DNA from: CAWAMR01 sp963783095 | GTDB taxonomy: Bacteria; Planctomycetota; Planctomycetia; Gemmatales; Gemmataceae | DNA length: 64,000 nucleotides | Assembly: GCA_963783095.1 (NCBI GenBank) | Contig: CAWAMR010000008.1 | Coordinates: 1-64,000, forward strand | Reading direction: 5' to 3' | Shown: one piece after another, positions 48,186 to 58,402 of the stretch | How positions within the stretch are numbered: the stretch's first letter is position 1 | Layout: the number at the start of each line of letters is the position of its first letter | The notes under the pieces: model-generated | The model's input: only the letters and a program-made list of their open reading frames with translations | The model's database searches: none | Told to the model about the DNA's origin: nothing | Translations under genes and position numbers: made by a program

Positions 48186-49193
48186 TCAGGACTTCTTTCG
48201 TCGCCGAGTTGGTCGCATGCCGCCGCGCGCCTTTAGGGCCCGCGTCAGACTTGTGTTAGGGATTGTCTTTCCACCCGCAAGAACTGTATTGCGGGCGGCA
48301 TCGTCGCAAGCGCGAGCGATCTCGGCATGACTCAGCCCGCCGCCTGCGATTTCGACGTTAGCCCATTTTACAGAACTGAGGTCAAATATGGTTAGTCGGT
48401 TTTCAATCAACTGACGGATCATGACCTTATCGGGAAGTTCGTAGTTGATTACATCGTCGAATCGGCGAAACAGCGCGTCATCGAGCATGCCCTGGAAGTT
48501 TGTCGCCGCAATGATTAAGCTTTCCGTTGCATCCCGTTCGAGAAAAAGAAGAAAGGAGTTTAGTATGCGACGGATTTCGCCCACGTCGTTACCTGCTGAG
48601 CGAGTAGCGCCGATTGCGTCGAACTCGTCAAACAGGTAGACTCCACGGGTTGATGACATTGCATCAAAGATGAGGTGCAACTTCGCAGCGGTTTCGCCCA
48701 TGTAGCGCGTAATCAGTGCGTGTAACTGGACGAACAAAAGCGGCATGTCGCACTCACCGGCCAGCATCGAGGCGGTCATGGTCTTTCCGCAGCCTGGGGG
48801 ACCAACCAATAGCAACTTTCGTTTTGGCGAAAGTCCGTGGGATCTCAACAGATCGCGTTGCCGTTGCTGGAAGATCACCTCTTCGAGAGTTGCGCGGGTT
48901 TGATCCGCTAGAACCATATCAGACAGCCGCATTCCTGGGTACGACGCTTGGACCAGACCTGCCAACTCGCCGGTAGTTCGTGCGATCGGAACGATTTTGG
49001 GCGGAACGCCCGCATGCTGATGTTTTGCCTTGTCGGCCAATTCTTTCAGTTCCTGGGCTAGCCGCTCGTTTCCTTTCGTGGCTTCGTGCGCTGCGATCTG
49101 AAGGGCAACCGAGCGGAAAAGATCGTCATCGCCAGACGAGTGGCTTTTCAACAGGGCCTTGAGCTGTTCGGCTGTGGCCACAGTGAACTCCAC
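48186..49193 (-). CDS. ietA: IetA-type AAA ATPase
   Basis: An intact 335-residue AAA ATPase. After a helical N-terminal part come RKLLLVGPPGCGKTMTASML (Walker A, about 125-140), TRGVYLFDEFDAIGATRSAG (Walker B), NDVGEIRRILNSFLLFLERD, SLIIAATNFQGMLDDALFRR (sensor 1 and Arg finger) and a small C-terminal lid. It matches the ATPase of the IetAS pair, first described on an Agrobacterium Ti plasmid and later shown to act against phages. It is thought to control its subtilase partner, whose ATG follows its stop without a gap. Confidence 0.85.
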   Translation of the reverse strand: MEFTVATAEQLKALLKSHSSGDDDLFRSVALQIAAHEATKGNERLAQELKELADKAKHQHAGVPPKIVPIARTTGELAGLVQASYPGMRLSDMVLADQTRATLEEVIFQQRQRDLLRSHGLSPKRKLLLVGPPGCGKTMTASMLAGECDMPLLFVQLHALITRYMGETAAKLHLIFDAMSSTRGVYLFDEFDAIGATRSAGNDVGEIRRILNSFLLFLERDATESLIIAATNFQGMLDDALFRRFDDVINYELPDKVMIRQLIENRLTIFDLSSVKWANVEIAGGGLSHAEIARACDDAARNTVLAGGKTIPNTSLTRALKARGGMRPTRRRKKS

Positions 49194-49672
49194 GAGTTGA
49201 TCGCCCGTTGGCGAGTCGTGTAAATCGTAACGGAAGAATTTAGCGCCTACTCCGAGAACGTCAAGGTCATTTCGACGACTTGGCGTTCTGGAAGGCTACC
49301 TTTGTTTCAGAACAATCGGAAATCGTCAAGACTATCTTTTGCAATTGTACACTTTTGTTCGATAGTCTGCGCGATTAGTAATGACGTTACGAAAAATGGA
49401 TAAGTCGCCAACCCGTTTGACTTTTCGCTTTCTCCGAACAAACCTATTCTCGCATATCCGTTGGTTCGTGTGGCTGAGGTCAATCATTCCGCTTTTTCCT
49501 GGTAACTCTCCACCAAGTCTTCAGCGCCGTTTGTCTTTTTTTGCTGCCTTGCTTGACTTCTGCCGGCCCACCGAATAACTTGTTAATGGCTTCAGATGAC
49601 CCAACCTCACAATGAGGCGGCTTCTGTTGACCTAAAAAATCCGCAGAATTACCCTGCGAAGGAGTTACCTCT
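49194..49672. promoter_or_regulatory. Divergent control region, ietA / AIPR gene
   Basis: This 479-base AT-richer gap separates ietA (minus) from the AIPR-family gene (plus) and must hold promoters for both. No gene, RNA or repeat was recognised in it. Confidence 0.4.
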
Positions 49673-50884
49673 ATGGGCCGCGCACGCCGCTCTCTTTCCG
49701 TCGATTTATCTCTCATCCACGACGACCACTGCAAACGTCTTCGGGATCCAATCCAGCCTGATGTCTTTCACCTGGAAGCATTTCTCACCTTCTCCGAAGC
49801 TGCCAAACTTGATCGTGGTAACGCCAACGTCCGACCATCAAGCGCCCGCAAGCCTGCATACAAGGCAATGCTCGAAACTGTTGATTCGTCACCCGATACC
49901 TTTCATCTGAAGAATCGTGGGATCACGTATTTCTGCGATCGATTCCAGTACGACAACGCCAAAAAGCTCGTCACGGTTACACTTCCGGAAGTCGCCGAAG
50001 ACGACGATGAGCCGAAATTTGGCATCGCTGACGGTGGGCACACGTTCTCTGTTATTCAAGAAACGATCACCCGTCTGACCGAACTCAAGGAGAAGGAGCG
50101 ATGGACGATGCCTTTTGTTCGGGTTCATTTCATTGCCGGTACAAAGAGCCTTCCAACCACCGACGAAGAAATTGTCGAGGCACTCAACACATCATCCCAG
50201 GTTCAACAATTCACACTCGATGAATACTCGGGCGAATTCGACGAACTCAAGGAAGCACTTAGCAAAGCGGGTTTCGACCTCAGCACGATCGCCTTTCGCG
50301 AGAACGAAGAGAAAGCATGGACAGTCATGGAGATAATCCAGCGGATGGCTTGTTTCCTGAAGGAACGCTGGCAGTTGACTCAACCCGCTTCGATGTACAA
50401 GTCGAAAGGAAAAGCGCTCGAGCTCTACATCAACGAGACTTCTCGAAATGAATTCCGCCGGCTCTATGACGTGGTTCACGATGTCGTGACCTTTCCCGAA
50501 TTCATTCAGGCTACTTTGAGCAAGGGTGAGCTGGTCCCATTGCGCAGTTTCGGCAAACTGCGGGCGGTCACCAATCTCAAAAAACCCTGGAAAAGACCGG
50601 GGACGCCATTCGAAACAACTCACCGAATGGACCTTGCAGCACTTCTGCCAATGGCTTCAGCATTTCGTGAGTTACTTGTCCTCAAGGGCGACCGCTACGC
50701 TTGGCGGGTCGATCCGAGGCAAGTTTTCCTCAACAGCGCCGAGAAGCTTTACAACGTCCTCAACACACGTAGTTCCAAGATCCGAACCACCTCGCAACTA
50801 GGATCGGACATGGAATACTGGGGCGCTTGTGTGCCAATCGTCATGCGAGAAAAAGATCGGCTCATTGATTCCGAAGGGAAATGA
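49673..50884 (+). CDS. AIPR-family (abortive infection) protein
   Basis: An intact 403-residue protein. ATG 49673 has AAGGAG eight bases upstream. FHLKNRGITYFCDRF at about 80, FGIADGGHTFSVIQETITRL at about 120 and EIVEALNTSSQVQQFTLDEY at about 170 are the conserved blocks of AIPR proteins, named for abortive phage resistance. The family often accompanies restriction or Z1/MORC-type systems and its members are suspected nucleic-acid-binding effectors. Here it stands alone between the IetAS pair and the methylase operon, 180 bases before the latter and in the same direction. Confidence 0.75.
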   Translation: MGRARRSLSVDLSLIHDDHCKRLRDPIQPDVFHLEAFLTFSEAAKLDRGNANVRPSSARKPAYKAMLETVDSSPDTFHLKNRGITYFCDRFQYDNAKKLVTVTLPEVAEDDDEPKFGIADGGHTFSVIQETITRLTELKEKERWTMPFVRVHFIAGTKSLPTTDEEIVEALNTSSQVQQFTLDEYSGEFDELKEALSKAGFDLSTIAFRENEEKAWTVMEIIQRMACFLKERWQLTQPASMYKSKGKALELYINETSRNEFRRLYDVVHDVVTFPEFIQATLSKGELVPLRSFGKLRAVTNLKKPWKRPGTPFETTHRMDLAALLPMASAFRELLVLKGDRYAWRVDPRQVFLNSAEKLYNVLNTRSSKIRTTSQLGSDMEYWGACVPIVMREKDRLIDSEGK

Positions 50885-50921
50885 GTTGAGCGACGCTCGA
50901 ATGCCGTCTCGATGATCCCAG

Positions 50922-50964
50922 GAGGTTTTGGTTGGTTCGTTTTTTTTCTGACCGCCAAAACCTC
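50922..50964. terminator. Inverted repeat between AIPR and methylase genes
   Basis: GAGGTTTTGG (50922-50931) and CCAAAACCTC (50955-50964) form a 10-bp perfect stem around a 23-base loop that includes a run of eight T. It could end the AIPR transcript, or be an operator of the methylase operon. Confidence 0.4.
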
Positions 50965-51063
50965 GTTTGGACATACAAAAGCAACATCCTTCAGCAGCTA
51001 CTTTAATCGAGTCCACTGGAACGATCCGGCAGCCGTGCTTGGTCGTAATCCGAATCTTTCTTC

Positions 51064-54000
51064 ATGGACGCCCCAATGAACGATCCTGTCTTTCTGCCAG
51101 AGGTTGAACCTCGGCCCGACCAAAAGCTGGAAGGACACAGCAATTTCAAGATCCGTGGCTATGCCCTCGGTCCAGGCAATGGTGGCCTCGAAGTCTTGAT
51201 CGCCGATGCGTTAAACCAGCCTCGATTACCTTCGATACGTTCGTTGTGGAAAGATCGCAACAGTGGACGGCCTGCGCCCTTACTGGTTGTGGTCTTGCAC
51301 CAAGATCGGGTTCTGCTGAGTGGTCCAGTAGGACCGGACCCACCTGTCTATGTCGATGTAGATTTTGGACAGGCAGAGCGATTATGTCGTGAGGCACTGG
51401 AACAACCGGATCGGCATTCTGCATTACGGTTTCTCCGGGATGCCTTGCCGGCGATTGATTCCCCTCTACCCGGCTTGCGCAACGAAGGCTTTCTTGCAAC
51501 CTATCAATTGGTGAATCGCGCTCCCCAGCTTGCGGAATGGTGCGATGCCGTTCGTCATTCCCAGCCTATCCTTCAATACCGCGACTATGCGCTGATCGAT
51601 CACCTTGGTTTCACCCGCGAACCGTGCGATCAAGTCTCGACGCTGTTGCGGACTTGCGACAAGGGAACTCGTGTTGCAGTCGCTGTGCTGTTGGAGGCAG
51701 CGGAGTCGCCCGAATTGGAGACAAACCGCTTTAACGGACTCTCGCCAGTTTCCTATGCCATGTCGGTCGCCGATCGGGAACGGTTGCCCTATGTGCTGGT
51801 CTGTCAGGGGCCTAAACTTCGCCTTTATCCCGTGGGAATCAATGTCGGAGTTGGTCGGCGCGGGCGCACTGAGACTTTCGTCGAGATCCATACGGGGCTA
51901 TTGCGAGACACCCAGGCGGGGTATCTCTCCTTGCTCTTTTCGCACCGGGCGCTCGCGCCGGGCGGCACACTGGAGCGTCTCCTTGAGGATTCACGCCGCT
52001 ACGCCGGGGATCTGGCCATTCGACTTCGCGAACGCATCTATAAATCGGTCGTCCCCGACCTGGCTGAAGGACTGGCAATGGCGCGCGGACTGAAGAAGCG
52101 ATCCGCTTCGGACTTGGCCGAGACCTATCGGATGGCGATGACCGTCTTGTTTCGGTTGCTGTTCATCGCCTATGGTGAAGACAAAAAACTCCTTCCCTAT
52201 GACTTCAACGGACTTTATCAAAGCCGATCGTTAAAGACCAAGGCAAGGGAACTTGCCGACTTGATTGGCAAGGGGGAACCGATCAGCGACGGCGAAACGT
52301 ACTGGGATGAAGTGGATGCGCTTTGTCGCGCCGTTGAATCCGGCAACAACGAATGGGGAGTGCCAGCTTACGGGGGTGATCTCTTTATTCGTGATCCTGA
52401 TGAATCCCCGACCGGTGCATTGCTGGCCGGCCTGAAATTACCCAACTCCGTGATGCGGCCAGTTCTGGAGAAACTCCTCCTAATCGAGACGCCCGAAGGA
52501 CTGGGACCGATCGACTTTCGCAGTCTGGGGGTGGCGAATTCGGGACGGTATACGAAGGATTGTTGGAGAGTGAACTGGCCGTTGCCGAGACCGACTTGAC
52601 GGTTGATACCGAAGGTTTCTATCGACCGGTTCGCGAAAGAACCCGTAGAGGTGAAGAAGAATCAAATCTATTTGCACAACCGATCGGGCGCTCGCAAGGC
52701 TACAGGGACTTACTTCACCAAGGAATTCGCCGTCGATCATCTATTGGATCAAGCCCTCGAACCAGCGCTTTCAGGAGCATCTCAATCGGCTCGACAAGCT
52801 CGACGATGACTCCGCTGCGGATCAATTCTTCGATTTCCGCGTCGCCGATATTGCGATGGGGTCCGCTCACTTCCTGGTCGCGGCGGTGGACCGGATCGAA
52901 CGACAACTGACCCAATACCTTGCGAATCGCAGTCTTTTGGGAGTGCGTCAAGAACTTGCCAATCTTCGATTGGCAGCAAACAAGGCACTGGGATCGCTGA
53001 AGGATCAGGTCGAACTGGAGGATACCCAACTTCTTCGCCGATTGATCGTGCGCCGATGTATTTATGGAGTCGATCTCAACCCCATCGCGGTCATGCTGGC
53101 CCGGCTATCGATTTGGATTCACACCTTTGTGCCGGGATTGCCACTTTCCTTGTTGCAGCACAACCTCGTTCCGGGAAATTCGCTGGTCGGTATTGCTCGA
53201 ATCGAAGAAATTGCTACGTTTGTCGATCCGGACAACGAAACGCACGGGTCTCTATTTCCCTTCGATGCCGAGAAACTGGTTGGGGCGGCAACGGAGCCAC
53301 TCAAAAGGTTGGCTCGTGCAGTTGATGCCACGATCACCGAAGTGAAGCGATCGAAAAAAGCTCAAGAAGATGCTCGTGAAGCGGTGAAGCCAGCGGAGGC
53401 ATTGTGTGACATTGTCACGGCTTGCCGTATTGAGCAAGAACCGCTGCCTTTCCACCTACCGGATCTCGAGGATTGGGATGAATTCAGTGCCGATCTTGTC
53501 GATTCCAAGCATCATCGCAAAGCAAAGGCGGCTTTGAAACATTTGCCACCTTTTCATTTCCCAATCGCCTTTCCGGAAGTCTTTCTGCGAGAACGATCGG
53601 GTTTTGACGTGATCCTCGGCAATCCTCCTTGGGAGAAAGCCCGAGTTGAGGAACACGCATTCTGGGCACGGCATCAGCCAGGATTAAGGTCTCAAAGCCA
53701 GCGCGAATACGAGAAAATCCGGGGAGAGCTTCGTACAACTCGGCCTGATCTTCTGGCCTTGCTCGAAGAGGAAACCGCCGAAGCAGCTGTGCTTCGAGGT
53801 CGCTTTTGAGGGGGCCGTATCCCGGTATGGGCACTGGTGATCCCGATCTCTATAAGGCTTTCTGCTGGCGATTTTGGAAGCTCATCTCTTCTCAAGGTGG
53901 ATGGCTCGGTATCGTTCTTCCCCGATCTGCTTTTGCAGCCAAAGGCTCAACGGACTTTCGCCAGGCAGTCTATGCAAACTCCCGCAACCTTGACTTGACC

Positions 54001-55119
54001 ATGCTGGTGAACAATCGACACTGGGTCTTCGAGGATGTGCATCCGCAGTATTCGATCGGACTTGCGGCAATTTGCGAAGAATTGAACCAGGCTGGCACGG
54101 TCAAATTGCGCGGCCCTTATGCCTCATTGGATCGCTTTATAGCTGGGCAAACAGAACAACCCAGTATATTCCCAGCTGTCGAAGTTTCTGGTTGGACCGA
54201 TACAGCTTCGTTGCCACTTCTTCCAACGGAACAATCGCTTCCGATCTTCGCACAGATGCGCAAGCATCCTCGATTGGATTTCGACGATCCATCAACTTGG
54301 CGTGCAAGACCATACCGGGAACTAGATGCTACAAACGACAAGCATCTTATGGTTTTGGATCAAGAAACCCAACCAGAAGGATTTTGGCCGGTTTACAAAG
54401 GAGAATCCTTTGACATCTGGGAACCAGATCGCGAACGATATTACGCATGGGCGGATCCGAAAGTTGTGCTACCGGAGTTACTTGCCACCCAAAAACGGGG
54501 AGGTCGTATTCGGTCGTCACCATTCATAGAATTCCCCCCCAATCGGTTAAGCGATCCCCAACTCTTGCCGTGTAAGTTTCCGCGTATCGCATTTCGGGAT
54601 GTTACGCGAGCTACCGATTCCAGAACCGTCCGTGCAGCATTAGTGCCCCCAAATATACTTCTGATACATTTGGCACCCAGCTTATTATTCCCACGGGGAG
54701 ACGAATCTGACGTTGCATATTTGATTGGCATACTCAGTTCGTTGTCATTGGACTGGTATGCGCGGCGTTTTGTCGAGACTCATCTAACCTACGCAGTCAT
54801 CAACCCATTTCCAATTCCTCGTCCTGAACCCAAAGACTCGCTTCGAAAGCGTGTCATCGCACTGGCTGGTCGCCTTGCTTCACCCGATGATCGTTTTGCA
54901 GACTGGGCCACCAAAGTAAGCGTAGCATGTGGCCCTCTTCCAGAAGACCAAAGAGCAGATTACATTCACGAACTCGACGCGGTGGTTGCTCACCTTTACG
55001 GACTGAACGAATCGCAACTTCGTCACATTTTTGAATCCTTTCACGAAGGCTGGGACTTTACCGCCCGACTGACAGCGACCTTGAAGCACTATCAAGCCTG
55101 GAAAGGAAAAGTGAAATGA
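51064..55119 (+). pseudogene. Type IIG/PglX/DrmMI-like adenine methylase, frameshifted
   Basis: An N6-adenine DNA methylase of about 1,350 residues. The N-terminal part resembles the nuclease-like head of type IIG enzymes (RLPYVLVCQGPKLRLYPVGI). The methylase core has FDFRVADIAMGSAHFLVAAV (SAM-binding motif I, Ser where Gly is usual), IYGVDLNPIAVMLARLSIWI and VILGNPPWEKARVEEH (catalytic NPPW); the C-terminal half (KAFCWRFWKLISSQGGWLGI, PSPFIEFPPNRL-like and RRFVETHLTYAVINPFPIPR) is the target-recognition region. Frame changes occur near 52,560, 52,630, 52,770 and 53,800. Its stop overlaps the PLD gene start (ATGA). It probably marks host DNA. Confidence 0.82.
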
Positions 55120-55763
55120 AACCAGTCTTGCAAGATGAAATTTTCTTTATCGATAATCGCGAGGGGAATAATCTGGCCAGTGCTATCGCGACTCATCAGC
55201 GCCAGCTTCGCAGTCAGGAAGCGTTTCTCTTCGGTATTGATGTTGCCACTGGCTTTTTCACATTGCCCGGATTCATGCAAATCGCCGACGCCCTGGATGC
55301 AGCGGGAGGGGCACGGATGTTGCTGGGAGCGGAACAGCCGCCCGAAGCGACCAAGGAAATTCTGAAACCCGGAGAGCCAACTGGCCAGGAATGGACGCGT
55401 CGCAAAGTAGAATCTGCACTGGCGCAACTCGATGCTGGCCTGAGCCGGGCCCGCGATGAACTTGCTTTCGATGACGAAACGGATCACGCTACCAGCCGAT
55501 TGCTGGAGATGATGGGTGCCGGCAAGTTGGAAGTCCGCCAAATGAGGCATCGTTACTTGCCGCAACGATTCTTGCTATTCCGAGCGGCGGATGGTGGAGC
55601 ATTTGCAGGATCAGCAAACGTGAGCCTGCAAGGATTCACAGATCCAAATATGCTCATGCTGGGACATCATGGTGACCCTGCGGTATCAAAGCTGGCGGAC
55701 TGGTTCGAACGGGAGTGGAACCAAGCTGTCCACTACGATCTAGCTGGGTTGTTTGGCGCATGA
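55116..55763 (+). CDS. PLD-like protein with altered HxK motif
   Basis: An intact 215-residue protein with one phospholipase-D-type domain, like DrmC of DISARM. SQEAFLFGIDVATGFFTLPG starts the fold; VRQMRHRYLPQRFLLFRAAD, then GAFAGSANVSLQGFTDPNML, gives the catalytic block. The second part (GSANxS, N) is kept, but where active enzymes have H-x-K the sequence reads Y-L-P-Q-R, so the nucleophile His and the Lys are not in place. ADWFEREWNQAVHYD closes the domain. It is tied to both neighbours by ATGA overlaps and is surely part of the same system. It may be structural instead of a nuclease. Confidence 0.72.
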   Translation: MKPVLQDEIFFIDNREGNNLASAIATHQRQLRSQEAFLFGIDVATGFFTLPGFMQIADALDAAGGARMLLGAEQPPEATKEILKPGEPTGQEWTRRKVESALAQLDAGLSRARDELAFDDETDHATSRLLEMMGAGKLEVRQMRHRYLPQRFLLFRAADGGAFAGSANVSLQGFTDPNMLMLGHHGDPAVSKLADWFEREWNQAVHYDLAGLFGA

Positions 55764-58402
55764 ATGCGGACTATCCGCCTTATCTGATTTTTCTTCGTGT
55801 CCTCTTCGAGTTATACGGCGATGAAGTTGCCGAGGAGCAAGCCGAGAGCGGTAATATCCCGGTTACCACCTTTCAACAGCATGGTGTCTGGAGAGCCTTG
55901 CGAATTCTCAAGGAATTCGGCGGCGTGCTGATCGCCGACAGCGTCGGCCTGGGCAAGACCTACGTTGCCGGCGAAATCATCCGACTCTACCGCGAGCGAC
56001 GGCAGCGCGTTTTGCTGGTCTGTCCCGCAGCCCTGCGCGACGGACCTTGGGCAACCTTTCTGCACAAGTATGAACTGTTCGTCGATTGCCTCTCGTATGA
56101 AGAATTGGCAAGCGAACGCCAACTCGGTGGCGATTACGACCGGCTCCGTGCCCAATTGGACGATTACGCCCTGGTTGTGGTAGATGAAGCACACAATTTC
56201 CGGAACCCATCGACACCTTCGCGGGCTGGAATTCTGCGCCGACTGCTCAGCGGACCTCGTCGCGATCTGGTCTTGCTATCCGCGACACCCGTGAACAATT
56301 CTCTCTGGGATTTGTACCATCTCTTGCACTATTTTCTTCGCCAGGATGCTGGACTGGCGCAGAAGGGGGTTTTGTCGTTGCGTGAGCGATTCGAAGAAGC
56401 CATGCGACAAGATCCGTTCAACATCAATCCCGATCTGCTCTATCCGATTCTCGATGCAACGACGGTCAAGCGCACGCGGCAATTCGTCAAGAAGCATTAC
56501 GAAAACGACCAAATCAAGCTTGCCAACGGAGGGACTGCATTCATCCGTTTCCCCAGGCCAGTGCCTTCGTCGATTACCTATAACCTCGATTCCGTGTTAC
56601 CGGGTTTTCTTAGCCAGCTTGAAACAGCCCTCATGCCGGCGGATGGTGAGCCCTTATTGACGATGGCGCGCTATCAGGCAAGCAGCTATCGCCAGGGTAC
56701 TCCGACAGGCGACGAAACAGCCTTGGTTGGGTTGTTGCGATCGGCGCTCCTGAAACGATTTGAATCATCCGTCTATGCGTTCGCCACGACCACGGAAAAG
56801 ATGTTCCGGGAACACAAGCTATTTCTCGATGGATTGAAGAATGGCCGAGTCCTTCGCAAAGAGTTAATGCGGGAACTCGCGGCCAGCGACGATGACGACG
56901 TGGTTGAGGAAATGTTGGACAACGACAGCAACAGCGAACCCGCTTCCGACTTTGATCACGCGCAACTTCAAGCCGACGTTGAAAATGACTGCGATCTATT
57001 GGAGAGACTCCATCAAACGTCGTCAGCTGTGAAAGCCGACAACGATCCAAAACTCGCAGCCTTGGTCGAGGAACTGGGACACATCGCCAAGCACGCGTAT
57101 GACGAAGGAATTGATGAAGAAGACCGCAGACGCCGCCGAAAAGTGCTGATTTTCTCCTTCTACGCCGACACCGTCGAGTGGATACGAAGCTTTCTCGAAA
57201 CGAAACTAAGGACCGATGCCAGGTTGAAGGTCTATCGAGGGCGAATGGTTGCCGTCAGTGGGACTGACACGAGCGCGGGCATCAGCCGTGATCGAGCAGT
57301 GGAAGGCTTTGCACCGGAATCTGCCGGCGATTCGGTAACCAAGAAGGAAGATCAATTCGATTTGCTCATCAGCACGGATGTCTTGGCGGAAGGATTGAAT
57401 CTGCAACAGTGCCGGAACATTATCAACTACGACTTGCCTTGGAACCCCATGAGACTGGTCCAGCGTCACGGACGAGTGGACCGAATCGGTAGTCCGCACG
57501 ACAAAGTATTTCTTCGGACGTTTTTCCCCGACAAGGAACTGGATCGACTACTGGTATTGGAGCATCGAGTTCGACGAAAACTAGCTCAAGCCGCCGCGTC
57601 GGTAGGGCTCGAATCGGCTCCGATCATCCACGGCCCTGAACGCGAAGTTGCCTTTTCTGAAACCCGCGAAGAAATCGAAAATTTACGCAAAGGAAATCCC
57701 TCATTGTACGAACGAGGTGGCACCCCCGCTGCCGCCCAGAGTGGGGAGGAATACCGACAGGAGTTGCGCGAAAGCTCTCCAGAAACGTGGCGATGAAATC
57801 CGCAAACTGCCCTGGAAAGCGGGGTCGGGATTGTTGAAGGGGAAGCAACGGGGCCATTTCTTTTGTGCCAGAGTGGGATCGCGAGTATTTTTGCGATTCG
57901 TCCCGTTCGATGGATCGGCAATCGATCGAGAAATCGGCAAGTGTTTACGGATAATCGAGTGCACTGAGATAACCCCACGACACGTGCCGAACGACTTGCT
58001 TCATTCCGCACATTCGATCTGGCGAAAGGCACGTCAGGATATTTTTGAACAGTGGATGCTCGAAACCGATCCGGCGAATTTGCAGCCCAGGGTTTCCAAG
58101 TTCAACCGGCAGTTGGCTGAGTTTTTGGCAAGTATCCACCGGAAGGGATCGAACAAAAGCAACTTGAGCGCTGCATCGAAGCGATCGAGGCACCAATCTC
58201 GCGGCGTGAGGAGAATGAACTGCGGCAGACATTTGATGCACGTTATAGCAGCAACAAAACCAAGTCGAGGGTGATCGTGGAGCAAGTCATCAAGATGGGC
58301 CTGGAACCCTTCCAGGCACCAGCACCTCTTCCTGTTATTCGTGTCGAGGAGATTCATTTGGTGTGCTGGATGGCGGTGGAAAGCGAGGACCAAAATGGAT
58401 GA
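55760..58402 (+). pseudogene. SNF2-family helicase (DrmD-like), frameshifted 3' end
   Basis: A Swi2/Snf2-type ATPase of about 880 residues. Start MNADYPPYLIFLRVLFELYG; motor lobe 1 has FGGVLIADSVGLGKTYVAGE (Walker A), LVVVDEAHNFRNPSTPSRAG (DEAH) and LVLLSATPVNNSLWDLYHLL; lobe 2 has KVLIFSFYADTVEWIRSFLE, LLISTDVLAEGLNLQQCRNI and PWNPMRLVQRHGRVDRIGSP. A C-terminal extension changes frame near 57,790 and 58,145, then ends RYSSNKTKSRVIVEQVIKMG and LVCWMAVESEDQNG. The first start overlaps the PLD stop; the end overlaps the next helicase by eight bases. It probably translocates on DNA for a defence complex. Confidence 0.85.
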
